A stretch of DNA of 13,227 nucleotides from RYN-433 sp036558265 (GTDB lineage: Bacteria > Planctomycetota > Phycisphaerae > Tepidisphaerales > Tepidisphaeraceae): NCBI GenBank assembly GCA_036558265.1, contig DATBFY010000762.1, positions 1-13,227 of the forward strand, read 5' to 3'. Numbering within the stretch: the first letter of the stretch is position 1; each line of letters begins with the position of its first letter. The position numbers were made by a program, and so were the translations under genes. Positions 7,147-13,227 of this stretch are shown here, in pieces. The notes beneath the pieces are model-generated. The model was not told the origin of the DNA. It saw nothing but the letters and a program-made list of their open reading frames with translations, and searched no databases.

Positions 7147-7419
7147 TCATGATCCACGCTCGTCGGATCTTGAGTCAGTCTTGACCGTTCGTGGGTCGAT
7201 TTGATCACGAAGGTCGCTCCCCAGCCACACCCGTTCCATTCGGGCGCGGAGCTCGCCCAAGTAGGCCAGATGACGGCGGACGATCTCGCCGATGTGCTTG
7301 GCCTGCTCGGGGGTGAGGTCGGTCGAGATCACGGGATCGACCGTATGCCAATCCCGAAAGCGATACAATGCCGAACGGAAGGCAGATCGTTGAGCAACGA
7401 ACAGACGGGGATCATTCAC
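7147..7419 (-). CDS. Small planctomycete-type hypothetical protein
   Basis: The recognisable core is LTPEQAKHIGEIVRRHLAYL followed by GELRARMERVWLGSDLRDQI. A helix of this kind (L-x-x-x-Q...I...V-x-R-x-L-x-Y-L-x-x-L-x-x-R-M-E-R) recurs in short planctomycete proteins that I know only as hypothetical. The usual next element, a GFPPDDPL-like turn, is replaced by VWLGSDLRD, so the C-terminus differs or is decayed. The start is uncertain: GTGs occur at 7455, 7419 and 7332, none with a strong ribosome site; 7332 begins only a few residues before the conserved helix, while 7455 overlaps the zinc-ribbon frame. I chose 7419 as a compromise. Confidence 0.45.
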   Translation of the reverse strand: MNDPRLFVAQRSAFRSALYRFRDWHTVDPVISTDLTPEQAKHIGEIVRRHLAYLGELRARMERVWLGSDLRDQIDPRTVKTDSRSDERGS

Positions 7420-7420
7420 T

Positions 7421-7666
7421 TCACAAAACCGTCCCGCACTCCGGGCAGGTTCCACTTTGATTGCCGGTCAGATTGTAACCGCAGGCGGGGCACAGACCGG
7501 CGCGGCTGCGTCGTTTATGTGCGGAGATGCTCCGATGACGCACCGCCGCCGCTAGCGGTACGATTCCCGCATCATCCTCGATGACCACCGCCCGGCGCCG
7601 GAAGGGAGATCGTTGCCTCTGTTCGCCAGGTCTCGGCGAGAACCCACCGCTGCGGGTCGCGATCAA
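7421..7666 (-). CDS. Zinc-ribbon tail protein, possibly a remnant
   Basis: The last 27 residues hold two CxxC pairs, CPACGYNLTGNQSGTCPECG, preceded by RRSRAG. This zinc ribbon is a common C-terminal tail of planctomycete membrane and regulatory proteins, and is the strongest lineage marker in this part of the window. The upstream 50 residues are arginine-rich and match nothing I know. The only start codons are a TTG at 7666 without a proper ribosome site and an internal GTG. I infer that the body of a longer protein has been lost and only the tail is intact; a genuine short zinc-ribbon protein remains possible. Confidence 0.45.
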   Translation of the reverse strand: MIATRSGGFSPRPGEQRQRSPFRRRAVVIEDDAGIVPLAAAVRHRSISAHKRRSRAGLCPACGYNLTGNQSGTCPECGTVL

Positions 7667-7694
7667 CCTTTAGGAACACAAGAAGCCGCTCGGC

Positions 7695-7769
7695 TGGAAG
7701 AAGCGACAGATCGTCGGTGACTCACTGCTGGTCATGAACTCGCTGCTGGAGAAGGAGGGAATGGGCGGG
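7695..7769 (+). pseudogene. Relic of a site-specific DNA methyltransferase
   Basis: A 25-codon stretch translates as WKKRQIVGDSLLVMNSLLEK followed by EGMGG. This matches the segment just ahead of the DPPY motif in type III/adenine-specific DNA methyltransferases, where family members read about W-x-N-R-L-I-x-G-D-S-L-x-V-M-N-S-L-L-x-x-E-G-x-x-G before VQMIYIDPPYG. Here the match stops right after the GG and the catalytic DPPY is missing; the upstream frame is not methyltransferase-like beyond a few residues. It is a short gene fossil without function. Confidence 0.6.
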
Positions 7770-7831
7770 CATGGCGCATCCGGGTGCTCACAGGTGAGGA
7801 TCACGCTCGAACGGAGCCGAAGCTCCGCCCG

Positions 7832-8128
7832 TCACGTGCCGGTGTTTTCCACGAGCGTGGCGATCTGCACGAACTCGACGCAGGGGCGCACACCGTAGAG
7901 ACCGGTCACGCGCTCGAGCAATTGATCACTAAAGAACGCTTTGGCGGCGTCTTCTGAATCCCAGACGTAGATGTTCACGGCCTCGCGCTTCGCAGGGCTG
8001 AACGTGAACGCCTTCGAGCGAAGCCCGGGCATCCCTTCAAACTTTGCGCGGGCGGTCTCGGCGATCTTCCGGACGGCTTGCTCGTCAAAGTTGTCTCCCG
8101 AACGAAATGTCACAATTACACCGATCAT
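7832..8128 (-). CDS. YdhR-like monooxygenase (ABM fold) family protein
   Basis: A 98-residue protein beginning MIGVIVTFRSGDNFDEQAVR, with the middle strand AFTFSPAKREAVNIYVWDSE and the helix DAAKAFFSDQLLERVTGLYG. Alternating strands and helices, the 'W-x-S-x-E-D-A-x-x-F' segment and the length fit the small dimeric alpha/beta-barrel group that includes YdhR and other antibiotic-biosynthesis-monooxygenase-like proteins. Members are annotated as putative monooxygenases, mostly without a proven reaction. Start: the ATG at 8128 has GAGGAG 6 nt ahead; the frame is open 20 codons further upstream but without a ribosome site. It stands alone and intact between gene relics. Confidence 0.8.
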   Translation of the reverse strand: MIGVIVTFRSGDNFDEQAVRKIAETARAKFEGMPGLRSKAFTFSPAKREAVNIYVWDSEDAAKAFFSDQLLERVTGLYGVRPCVEFVQIATLVENTGT

Positions 8129-8195
8129 GTCGCACTCCTCGTCGGGCATCAGTTCCCGCGTGGCAACGCCCCTTAGCCGCGCGCCCATCGGCCTA

Positions 8196-8319
8196 CGCTA
8201 CAACATGCACTATATCTTCTACCGGGTTCACCAGACGTTGAGGGTTACACCCGCGATGGAAGCGGTATTTGAGCGACCACTTTTGGGAGCTTGAGGAAAT
8301 CGTCGCCCTCCTCAACTGA
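8196..8319 (+). pseudogene. 3' end of an IS1-family transposase, frameshifted
   Basis: The frame beginning at 8196 reads YNMHYIFYRVHQTLRVTPAM and then EAVF, a signature of the C-terminus of IS1-family transposases (R-V/I-H-x-T-L-R-V-T-P-A-M-x-A). At 8271 the reading frame shifts by one base, after which the plus strand reads SDHFWELEEIVALLN and stops at 8317-8319, exactly the family's closing segment. Only the last 40 or so codons remain; everything upstream, including the catalytic residues and the left end, is gone. It marks an old insertion in this decayed region. Confidence 0.75.
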
Positions 8320-8346
8320 ATTGTGGACGGGGAGGGGACACTCCGC
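8320..8346. repeat. Possible right end of the IS1-type relic
   Basis: Immediately after the transposase stop codon lies a distinct GC-rich, pyrimidine/purine-biased stretch containing GGACGGGGAGGGGACACTCC. Its position and sequence suit a terminal inverted repeat, but the left copy is missing, so the call cannot be confirmed from this window. Confidence 0.3.
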
Positions 8347-8482
8347 AGGATTATCTCGCGGTTGCGTTTGCGATGCTCGGCGAGCCTCACCAGTTCCGCA
8401 GGCGTCATCCCAGCGAATATGCGGACACGTTCAATCCCTGCAATTAGGAAATACCGCAGACCGGCATCGGGCTCTTCCTTAA
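8347..8482 (-). other. Open minus-strand stretch between IS relic and regulator gene
   Basis: The minus strand reads EEPDAGLRYFLIAGIERVRI, FAGMTPAELVRLAEHRKRNR and then EIILR, breaking off where the IS-like end begins. It has a natural amino-acid composition but no known family. A ribosome-like AGGAAGAG sits next to an ATG at about 8450 in the neighbouring frame, which closes after seven codons. It may be the 5' part of a small gene disrupted by the insertion. Confidence 0.25.
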
Positions 8483-8893
8483 CTATTTTATTGCAGGCAA
8501 AACCACCGACCCGGTTTCGCGCGTCCCGAGATACGGCTGAAGTCGGACAAGCATGTCCACGGGCGTGATCGCGGTCTTGACCCAGTAATCGTTGGCACCT
8601 CGGGCGCGCACGGACCGGATAAACGCCGGGTCAGAAACCGCGCTGCACACGATGACGGGGACGGTCGCCGTCCGAGGGTCGCTCCGGATGGCCCGCAGAA
8701 CCTCCACTCCGTCCATTCCGGGCATCATTACGTCCAACAGGATTACGTCGGGTACATGTGTCGCCAGAAAGGCCAATGCCGCTTCGCCGCGATAGACGCA
8801 TCGGGCGGAGTGCCCCGCCGCGATAAACAGCTTCGCCAACGGTTCACAGGACTCGGCGCAGTCATCGACCACCAGAATACGTGGATGATCCAT
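8483..8893 (-). CDS. Single-domain response regulator (CheY-like)
   Basis: A 136-residue receiver domain with no output domain. It opens PRILVVDDCAESCEPLAKLF with the acidic pair Asp10/Asp11, has the phospho-acceptor Asp54 in DVILLDVMMPGMDG, a Ser in VIVCSA at the switch position, and Lys109 in YWVKTAI. Such stand-alone receivers work by protein contact, in phosphorelays or chemotaxis-like signalling. No histidine kinase lies next to it, so its partner is unknown; the DUF4118 kinase 4 kb away already has its own regulator. The ribosome site before ATG 8893 is weak. Two short genes precede it on the same strand, 61 nt away. Confidence 0.9.
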   Translation of the reverse strand: MDHPRILVVDDCAESCEPLAKLFIAAGHSARCVYRGEAALAFLATHVPDVILLDVMMPGMDGVEVLRAIRSDPRTATVPVIVCSAVSDPAFIRSVRARGANDYWVKTAITPVDMLVRLQPYLGTRETGSVVLPAIK

Positions 8894-8954
8894 TCGTCAG
8901 GATCAGACCATGCAATTAGCGATTGGGTCAACGGCTTGTCAACCTTAGGCATTT

Positions 8955-9206
8955 CTACCCAGTCGAGAATCTTTTGCGTGCGCTGATCGCCCACCAGCCT
9001 GGTTTGACCTGCTCGACCATCTGTTTGTCGGCCAGCTCGGCCAGGAACACTCGTGACACCCGCACGTCCCGCAGCATGACCATGACCGTGCCGTCCGGCC
9101 GCACCTCCAGGTAGTGGCCGGCGTCGAGCCGAGCGTGGGCTGGTCGCGGGGTGAGGGTGGTCACGACCGCCAACGCGCTGCGCACTGCGTCGCGAAGCTC
9201 ACTCAT
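8955..9206 (-). CDS. Short conserved-looking hypothetical protein
   Basis: The 83-residue product begins MSELRDAVRSALAVVTTLTP and contains HYLEVRPDGTVMVMLRDVRV and SRVFLAELADKQMVEQV, an alternating helix-strand pattern with low arginine bias, unlike GC-rich shadow frames. I recognise no family. The frame is open to 9461, but the sequence upstream of 9206 is low-complexity and arginine-rich; a second ATG at 9251 is possible. The chosen ATG has AAAGG about 10 nt upstream. It lies in the same direction as, and 61 nt upstream of, the single-domain response regulator. Confidence 0.55.
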   Translation of the reverse strand: MSELRDAVRSALAVVTTLTPRPAHARLDAGHYLEVRPDGTVMVMLRDVRVSRVFLAELADKQMVEQVKPGWWAISARKRFSTG

Positions 9207-9312
9207 GGCGAATCGGCCTTTGACAAACAACCCCCCCAATCCGAAGCCCATCGTCCGCGACCGCCTGAAGGACGCGACCCACCGGGCGTTGGCGGGAGAC
9301 GGACACGCCGAC

Positions 9313-9579
9313 CTATGAGCGCGGTTTGCGTGAATGACCCCGCCCACCAATCCCTCGAGGCCGCCGCCGCGAGACCCGCGCACACCGCTGGGCTGCCCCG
9401 GCGGGCGTGTACTGGTCAGGTGCCAGGCACGCGAGGGCAGCGGAAGTCGCGCTCCACCCACAGCACGCCCGGAGGAAACCGGCTCGGAGCAGGAACCGCT
9501 CTACCTCCGCGTCGCTCGCGTGCGGGAATCCGCCGGCGGCCATGCACCGCCGGACCCGATCGAAGTGGACGATGACCAC
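9313..9579 (-). CDS. Short hypothetical protein of planctomycete style
   Basis: An 88-residue product starting VVIVHFDRVRRCMAAGGFPH followed by ASDAEVERFLLRAGFL. The run 'F-x-R-V-R-R-x-x-A-A-G-G-F-P-x-A-x-D-A-E-V-x-R-F-L' looks like a small helical motif I have seen only in uncharacterised proteins. The second half (Cys-containing, ending RRRPRGIGGRGHSRKPRS) is less convincing. Start: the GTG at 9579 has AAAGGAG 4 nt ahead, better than the ATG at 9627, whose upstream sequence is poor. It precedes the MSEL gene by 106 nt on the same strand. Confidence 0.5.
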   Translation of the reverse strand: MVIVHFDRVRRCMAAGGFPHASDAEVERFLLRAGFLRACCGWSATSAALACLAPDQYTPAGAAQRCARVSRRRPRGIGGRGHSRKPRS

Positions 9580-9635
9580 GACTCTCCTTTCGACCGCAGG
9601 CATGCCGCGCAGGAGTGGCAGCCTCATAAGTACCT

Positions 9636-9641
9636 ACTATA
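9636..9641 (-). promoter_or_regulatory. Possible -10 box for the minus-strand small genes
   Basis: TATAGT on the minus strand lies about 57 nt upstream of the GTG at 9579. No good -35 element is found 16-18 nt before it, so this is weak. Confidence 0.2.
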
Positions 9642-9884
9642 GCGGCCCAGTGACGGATTCCGGATCGGGGTTAGGGCATCGCCGGCATCGCCCCATCTAC
9701 GAGTCTTCAACCATCGGTGGTATACCCGTGCGATCACGCACAAGTCGGACGATCGTGGGGAGACCTTGGGCGTCTCCGCCCTTCCCTGAGGTTCGCTTGA
9801 TCCCGGCGGCACAACCGCCGCCGCCGCCGCCGCACACGAAGGGCGCGTTACCGCAAGACGCGCGCGCCCTAATGGACATTTGCA
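9642..9884. other. Divergent intergenic region with CCG repeat and hairpin
   Basis: This stretch separates the minus-strand small genes from the plus-strand surface cluster. It contains six CCG triplets at 9815-9832 and, at 9840-9870, an inverted repeat AGGGCGCG...CGCGCCCT with a 15-nt loop, 14 nt before the DUF2946-like start. The hairpin has no T-run on the plus side and could be a leader structure of the downstream mRNA. No gene was seen. Confidence 0.4.
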
Positions 9885-10301
9885 TTGCACTTTCGCCCGG
9901 CACGCATTAGCGTGTTTGCCCTCGTGGGTTCGCGCAGCCTTCGCATTCTCTTCGTCGCCTTCCAGGCGATCTGGTTGAACGCCGTGGTCCCCGGCCACAC
10001 GCGGGGCGTGGTCACGCTGCCGGGTTGGTCGTCGTCGTGCGAGTCCACCGGCGAGCCGGGTCGTTCGTGCTGTGCGCGCGACGGCCGCGAGGCCGGCCGG
10101 GGCAAGTCGCCCACGCCCGCCCAGAAGGCGCATTGCGCGATCTGCTTCTTCGCCGCCCGCATCTGCCCGCCCCCGGTCATCGACCTGACTCCGTCCCCGC
10201 TGGAACTGCTCTGCACCCACCCCCCTGTTGCCCACGAGACCGCGGTCTCGCCCGGCGTGCGGCTGACCTACTTCGGCCGGGCCCCGCCGTTCGACGCCTG
10301 A
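9885..10301 (+). CDS. DUF2946-like Cys-rich membrane-anchored protein
   Basis: A 138-residue protein with one N-terminal hydrophobic segment (about 18-37, LRILFVAFQAIWLNAVVPGH) that can act as an uncleaved signal or anchor. It is followed by a cysteine set Cys52, Cys62, Cys63 and C84-A-I-C87 in the segment SPTPAQKAHCAICFFAARI, then PPPVIDLTPSP. The HCxxC element after PT-x-x-Q-K and the overall plan fit DUF2946-type small exported proteins, some of which occur with metal-uptake genes; binding of a metal here is inference. The start is uncertain: TTG 9885 (weak GGA ahead) or GTG 9912. It is 117 nt upstream of the pseudopilin gene on the same strand, close enough to be co-transcribed. Confidence 0.7.
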   Translation: MHFRPARISVFALVGSRSLRILFVAFQAIWLNAVVPGHTRGVVTLPGWSSSCESTGEPGRSCCARDGREAGRGKSPTPAQKAHCAICFFAARICPPPVIDLTPSPLELLCTHPPVAHETAVSPGVRLTYFGRAPPFDA

Positions 10302-10418
10302 ACACACCCGTCCCCTCGTTTAATGACCGGCCGGTCGCCGCGCGCGATCGTCGGGCGTGCGCGCCCGACCGATGCGCGGTGATCGACCGTGACCTTGCCC
10401 CATTCGCGAGGTGCCCCC

Positions 10419-11168
10419 ATGTGCGCGATCGCGCGCCGTCACCGAGCCCGCCGGCCTTCCGCCCGCCGGGCGTTCACGCTGGTCGAACTCCTGGTCGTCA
10501 TCGGCATCATCGCACTGCTGATCGCGATCCTTCTGCCGGTCCTTTCCAAGGCGCGACAGGCCGGTAACCGCACCAAGTGCCTGGCGAACCTGCGCAGCCT
10601 CGCGGTCGCGCAGACGACCTACGCCGCCGAGCTCAAGAACGCGTTGGTCGAGGCCGGTGACGGGAGTTATGACGTGCAGGGGTCGTGGATCGGGTTGCTC
10701 GAGCCGTACGCCGGCCATGCGCTGATCCGCCGCTGCCCGTCGGACCAGAGCCCGTACTTCGATGCCCCGTTCACCGACTTCGCCACCCCGGTCAACCGCC
10801 TGACCAGCTACGGGATCAACAACTACGTCTCGCCCACGCACGTCCCGCTGGGCGTGATGCCGTTCAAGCTGATCTCGCAGGTCCCCAAGTCCTCCGCGGT
10901 GATCCAGTTCGTGGAGCTGGCGGAGACCGGCAACTACGCCGTTGCCGACCACATCCACGTCCAGGAGTTCTACTCACCGATGGCCCCGCAAACGACGCTG
11001 AATCGCATCGCCCAGCAGATGCCCGTCGGACGACATGGCGGGACGCGCGGGGGGTGGGACGGGGTGCTCAACTACAGCTTCCTCGACGGCCACGCCGAGT
11101 CCCTGCCCCTGCGGGACGTGTATGTGGATCCGGACAACAACCGGTTCATTCCCGCGGCAGCCCGTTAA
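10419..11168 (+). CDS. Type II pseudopilin, DUF1559-like planctomycete type
   Basis: A 249-residue protein with a prepilin N-terminus: the basic leader ARRHRARRPSARRA, presumed cleavage after Ala18, then FTLVELLVVIGIIALLIAIL with the conserved Glu at mature position 5. The residue before the cleavage site is Ala instead of the usual Gly, which is common in this phylum's pseudopilins. The helix ends SKARQAGNRTKCLANLRSLA, and the C-terminus carries the FLDGHAESLPLRDVY element of the H-x9-DG group. Start: the ATG at 10419 has GAGG 7 nt ahead; a GTG ten codons earlier lacks a ribosome site. Planctomycetes encode many such proteins, whose role in secretion or surface assembly is mostly unproven. 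It is 45 nt from the first PEP-CTERM gene, so it is likely in the same operon. Confidence 0.93.
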   Translation: MCAIARRHRARRPSARRAFTLVELLVVIGIIALLIAILLPVLSKARQAGNRTKCLANLRSLAVAQTTYAAELKNALVEAGDGSYDVQGSWIGLLEPYAGHALIRRCPSDQSPYFDAPFTDFATPVNRLTSYGINNYVSPTHVPLGVMPFKLISQVPKSSAVIQFVELAETGNYAVADHIHVQEFYSPMAPQTTLNRIAQQMPVGRHGGTRGGWDGVLNYSFLDGHAESLPLRDVYVDPDNNRFIPAAAR

Positions 11169-11213
11169 GAGAGCGCTGGCCGCGCGGGACCTTTTAAATC
11201 GACAGGAGAGGTG

Positions 11214-12236
11214 ATGTATCGCCGGTCGTACCTAGTGCGGAGCGTGTTCGCGGTCCTCGCGTTGTCGCCGGTCGCCGCGTCCGCCCACCCGGGCCCGCGC
11301 ATTTGGGTCAACGTCGAGGGCGGGCAGGTGACGACCTACGCCGGCGCTTACCCGCCCGGCGACCCGTCCGCCTACGGCCGCGCGCGAGTGTTCACCCAGC
11401 CGCTCGCCGACGACTCGGGCGTCTTTGACACCGACTTTCCGGGTTACCAGCAGGTGCCGGGGGGCTCGATCCCGACCAACACGAATTTCAGCTACGACAT
11501 GACCGGCCCGCTGCTCTGGTACGACCCGGCCACGGCCTCGCGGGCGGCGCGGTTCCGCACGGTCGCGAACCACTTCGGCGCCGCGCCGCCGGTCCCGCAG
11601 ATGGCCGTCACGAATGAGTTGTTCCAGACGAAGGTCAGCGGGGACGATTTCGTCGCCGGTGACCTCGCCTACGCCTACAACGGCGGCGCGGGCGACCACA
11701 ATCACCTCACCTACACCCTGCTGGGTGACGGCCAGACCGCAGGCGGCGGGGCCGACGGCATCTACGTCCTCCCGCTGCGCCTCACTTCGCCCGGTTACGA
11801 CCCGTCGGACACGTTCTTCCTGCTCCTGGGGAAGAACGCCGCCGACGCCGATTTGAACGACGCGGCCGCCCTCGCCGGCCAGACGCTGGTCCTGCCCGGC
11901 GACGCCAACACCGACGGGGTGGTGAACTTCGCCGACTATCAGCACCTCGAGTTGGGCTTCGGCAAGGGCGACCCCGGCTGGGCCGACGGGGACTTCAACT
12001 GCGACGGCGTGGTGGACATCGCCGACTTCCGCCTGCTCTATGACAACTACGGCCGGCGGGCCGACGGTGCCAGCATCGCGTCCGCCGCGCCGCCGCCCCT
12101 GCCCGATGGGTCGATGGTGCCCGAACCCGTCGGCGCGGCATCGATCGCCTGCGCTCTAACTGCATCGTTACTGCCCCGCCGAGTCCGACGTGGAGATCGC
12201 CGGTCCAGGCCGAACTGCAATCAACCAACTGTTTAA
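11214..12236 (+). CDS. Secreted PEP-CTERM protein with dockerin-type repeat
   Basis: A 340-residue exported protein. The signal peptide (1-25, SVFAVLALSPVAASA) ends before HPGPRIWVNVEGGQVTTY. A beta-rich body follows, with YTLLGDGQTAGGGADGIYVL and TFFLLLGKNAADADLNDAAA. Next comes a dockerin-like pair of Ca-binding loops, GDANTDGVVNFADYQHL (Asp230, Asn232, Asp234) and GDFNCDGVVDIADFRLLYDN (Asp260). A PEP-CTERM sorting signal starts at Val302 (VPEP), with a short hydrophobic stretch and PRRVRRGDRRSRP. The tail is longer than usual after the arginines. PEP-CTERM signals are cut by exosortase-type enzymes, none of which is in this window. Start: ATG 11214 has AGGAG 5 nt ahead; the GTG one codon before is too close to it. 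The body is homologous to the next gene. Confidence 0.9.
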   Translation: MYRRSYLVRSVFAVLALSPVAASAHPGPRIWVNVEGGQVTTYAGAYPPGDPSAYGRARVFTQPLADDSGVFDTDFPGYQQVPGGSIPTNTNFSYDMTGPLLWYDPATASRAARFRTVANHFGAAPPVPQMAVTNELFQTKVSGDDFVAGDLAYAYNGGAGDHNHLTYTLLGDGQTAGGGADGIYVLPLRLTSPGYDPSDTFFLLLGKNAADADLNDAAALAGQTLVLPGDANTDGVVNFADYQHLELGFGKGDPGWADGDFNCDGVVDIADFRLLYDNYGRRADGASIASAAPPPLPDGSMVPEPVGAASIACALTASLLPRRVRRGDRRSRPNCNQPTV

Positions 12237-12249
12237 GAGGAGAGCAGAG

Positions 12250-13020
12250 ATGATCTCGCTTCGCGATCGCCTTACCTTCGCCGCCGCCTTGATGCTCGTG
12301 CTGCCAGCGGGCGCGTATGCCCACGGCCCGCAAATCCAGGCCGGCGTCGAGAACGGCCGGATCGTCACTCACGAGCTGTTCCTGGACGAACCCTACCAGG
12401 ACCCGACGGCCGCCCAACGCGTCTTCGAGATCCCCTTGGGACAGCGCTCGCTCGGGGACGCGAATGACGGATGGTACGCCGAGCCCAACCATGATGATGC
12501 CCCGTTCACCGGGCCGGGCATCGCACTGCTGGACGGTCAGTTCGCCGCCGGATCGAACCTGCGGGTCAGCTACCTCGACGGGTTGAAGATCTGGAACGGC
12601 TCGGGCTTCGTCGATCCGGGCGCCGCGCAGGTCGAGGCGTCCACCAGCGCGCTGTTCACACCGTCCACCGTAACAACGGACTCGGGCCCGTTCGGCAGCG
12701 TCGCGCTCGCGGCAGTGACCGCGATGCCAGACGAGCACAAGACGATCCGCTGGCGCCTGCTGGGCGACGGCGTGTCGCCCAACACGCCCAGTGACGACGG
12801 CGTCTACCTGCTGGCGCTGCAACTGAGCACGGACCAGGCGGGCGTAAGCCCTTCGGAACCGTATTATTTCCTGCTCGACAAGGACGCGTCGGCCTCCGAT
12901 CAGTCGGCGGCGCTGGCCGCTGTCCAATCGCTGGTCCCCGAACCGTCCGTCCTGGGAATAATCGCGGTCGGTGGCTGGTTCCTGCGCCGAGGTCGCAGGC
13001 GCACGGACCGTGACATCTGA
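12250..13020 (+). CDS. Secreted PEP-CTERM protein, paralogue without dockerin
   Basis: A 256-residue exported protein 13 nt after its paralogue, so surely in the same operon. The signal peptide (1-24, LMLVLPAGAYA) ends before HGPQIQAGVENGRIVTHELF. The body shares with its neighbour the N-terminal H-G-P-x-I...V-x-x-G-x-I/V-T segment, the RVFEIPLG motif, RLLGDGVSPNTPSDDGVYLL and PYYFLLDKDASASDQSAALA. The dockerin-like loops are missing; the last repeat leads directly into the PEP-CTERM signal at Val229, VPEPSVLGIIAVGGWFLRRG. Start: ATG 12250 has AAGAGGAG about 7 nt ahead. Role unknown; cell-surface or extracellular-matrix location is inferred from the sorting signal. Confidence 0.9.
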   Translation: MISLRDRLTFAAALMLVLPAGAYAHGPQIQAGVENGRIVTHELFLDEPYQDPTAAQRVFEIPLGQRSLGDANDGWYAEPNHDDAPFTGPGIALLDGQFAAGSNLRVSYLDGLKIWNGSGFVDPGAAQVEASTSALFTPSTVTTDSGPFGSVALAAVTAMPDEHKTIRWRLLGDGVSPNTPSDDGVYLLALQLSTDQAGVSPSEPYYFLLDKDASASDQSAALAAVQSLVPEPSVLGIIAVGGWFLRRGRRRTDRDI

Positions 13021-13227
13021 CTGATATTTCCGTGCCCCGGCGTCCCAGTTTGTGGCCTGACGAGGGGTATATTGCGATCCACCCTCCGCGCTCACGGGGT
13101 TTTCCGAAAATCCGTAGGCGGCATCCGGCATTCCCGGTTGTGGGGTGGCGACATTGGCGACGGCGCGTTCGGACGCTTGCGAGAGAGGGTCGGCGGCGGC
13201 CGGGTTCCGACACCCGACCCAGACTGA
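13021..13227. other. Downstream flank, no gene seen
   Basis: The 207 nt after the PEP-CTERM operon hold no convincing start of a new gene and no hairpin with a T-run. A TATATT at about 13067 could be a -10 box for a gene beyond the edge, but no matching -35 was found. Confidence 0.4.

Noticed and set aside
7201..7584. Plus-strand open frame over the zinc-ribbon region
   Set aside because: It is the reverse complement of the two minus-strand frames that carry recognisable motifs, and has none of its own.
9815..9832. Six CCG triplets, considered as a tandem-repeat locus or CRISPR-like element
   Set aside because: Too short and simple; there are no spacers, and such runs are common in GC-rich DNA.
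11995..13131. A 378-codon minus-strand open frame
   Set aside because: Antisense to the second PEP-CTERM gene; that strand lacks a ribosome site and recognisable domains.

Overview
The window is GC-rich bacterial DNA that most resembles a planctomycete, probably from the Phycisphaerae side of the phylum. The lineage call is inference from family hallmarks: a type II pseudopilin with the N-terminus FTLVELLVVIGIIALLIAIL, a zinc-ribbon tail reading CPACGYNLTG...CPECG, a dockerin-type Ca-binding repeat inside a PEP-CTERM protein, and several short proteins of planctomycete style.

Layout. (1) 1-1576, minus strand: an SPS-like family-4 glycosyltransferase that has lost its C-terminal half, followed by the first 232 codons of a trehalose-6-phosphate synthase (OtsA) that runs off the window. 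(2) 1992-4737, minus strand: a two-component pair, a DUF4118/PAS/PAS histidine kinase and a NarL-type response regulator with a good GTG start, closed by a short hairpin terminator. (3) 4905-5925, plus strand, divergent from the kinase: a winged-helix protein translationally coupled to a DUF5985-like small membrane protein, followed by a second DUF5985-like protein. (4) 6401-7123: an isolated membrane-tethered cytochrome c resembling the heme domain of cytochrome oxidase subunit II. (5) 7124-8480: a decayed patch with a planctomycete small-protein ORF, a zinc-ribbon ORF, a 25-codon DNA-methyltransferase relic, an intact YdhR-like ABM protein and the frameshifted 3' end of an IS1-family transposase. 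(6) 8483-9579, minus strand: a single-domain response regulator and two short uncharacterised proteins. (7) 9885-13020, plus strand: a DUF2946-like Cys-rich membrane protein, then a tight cluster of a pseudopilin and two paralogous secreted PEP-CTERM proteins, one of which carries a dockerin-type module.

Functional reading. Three themes stand out: signalling (three response-regulator or kinase genes plus the winged-helix protein), sugar or osmolyte synthesis at the left edge, and surface/exported proteins at the right. The least described parts are the pseudopilin/PEP-CTERM pair cluster and the winged-helix/DUF5985/DUF5985 unit. The middle holds relics showing that mobile or restriction-modification DNA was once present. 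No tRNA, rRNA, CRISPR array or intact mobile element was seen.
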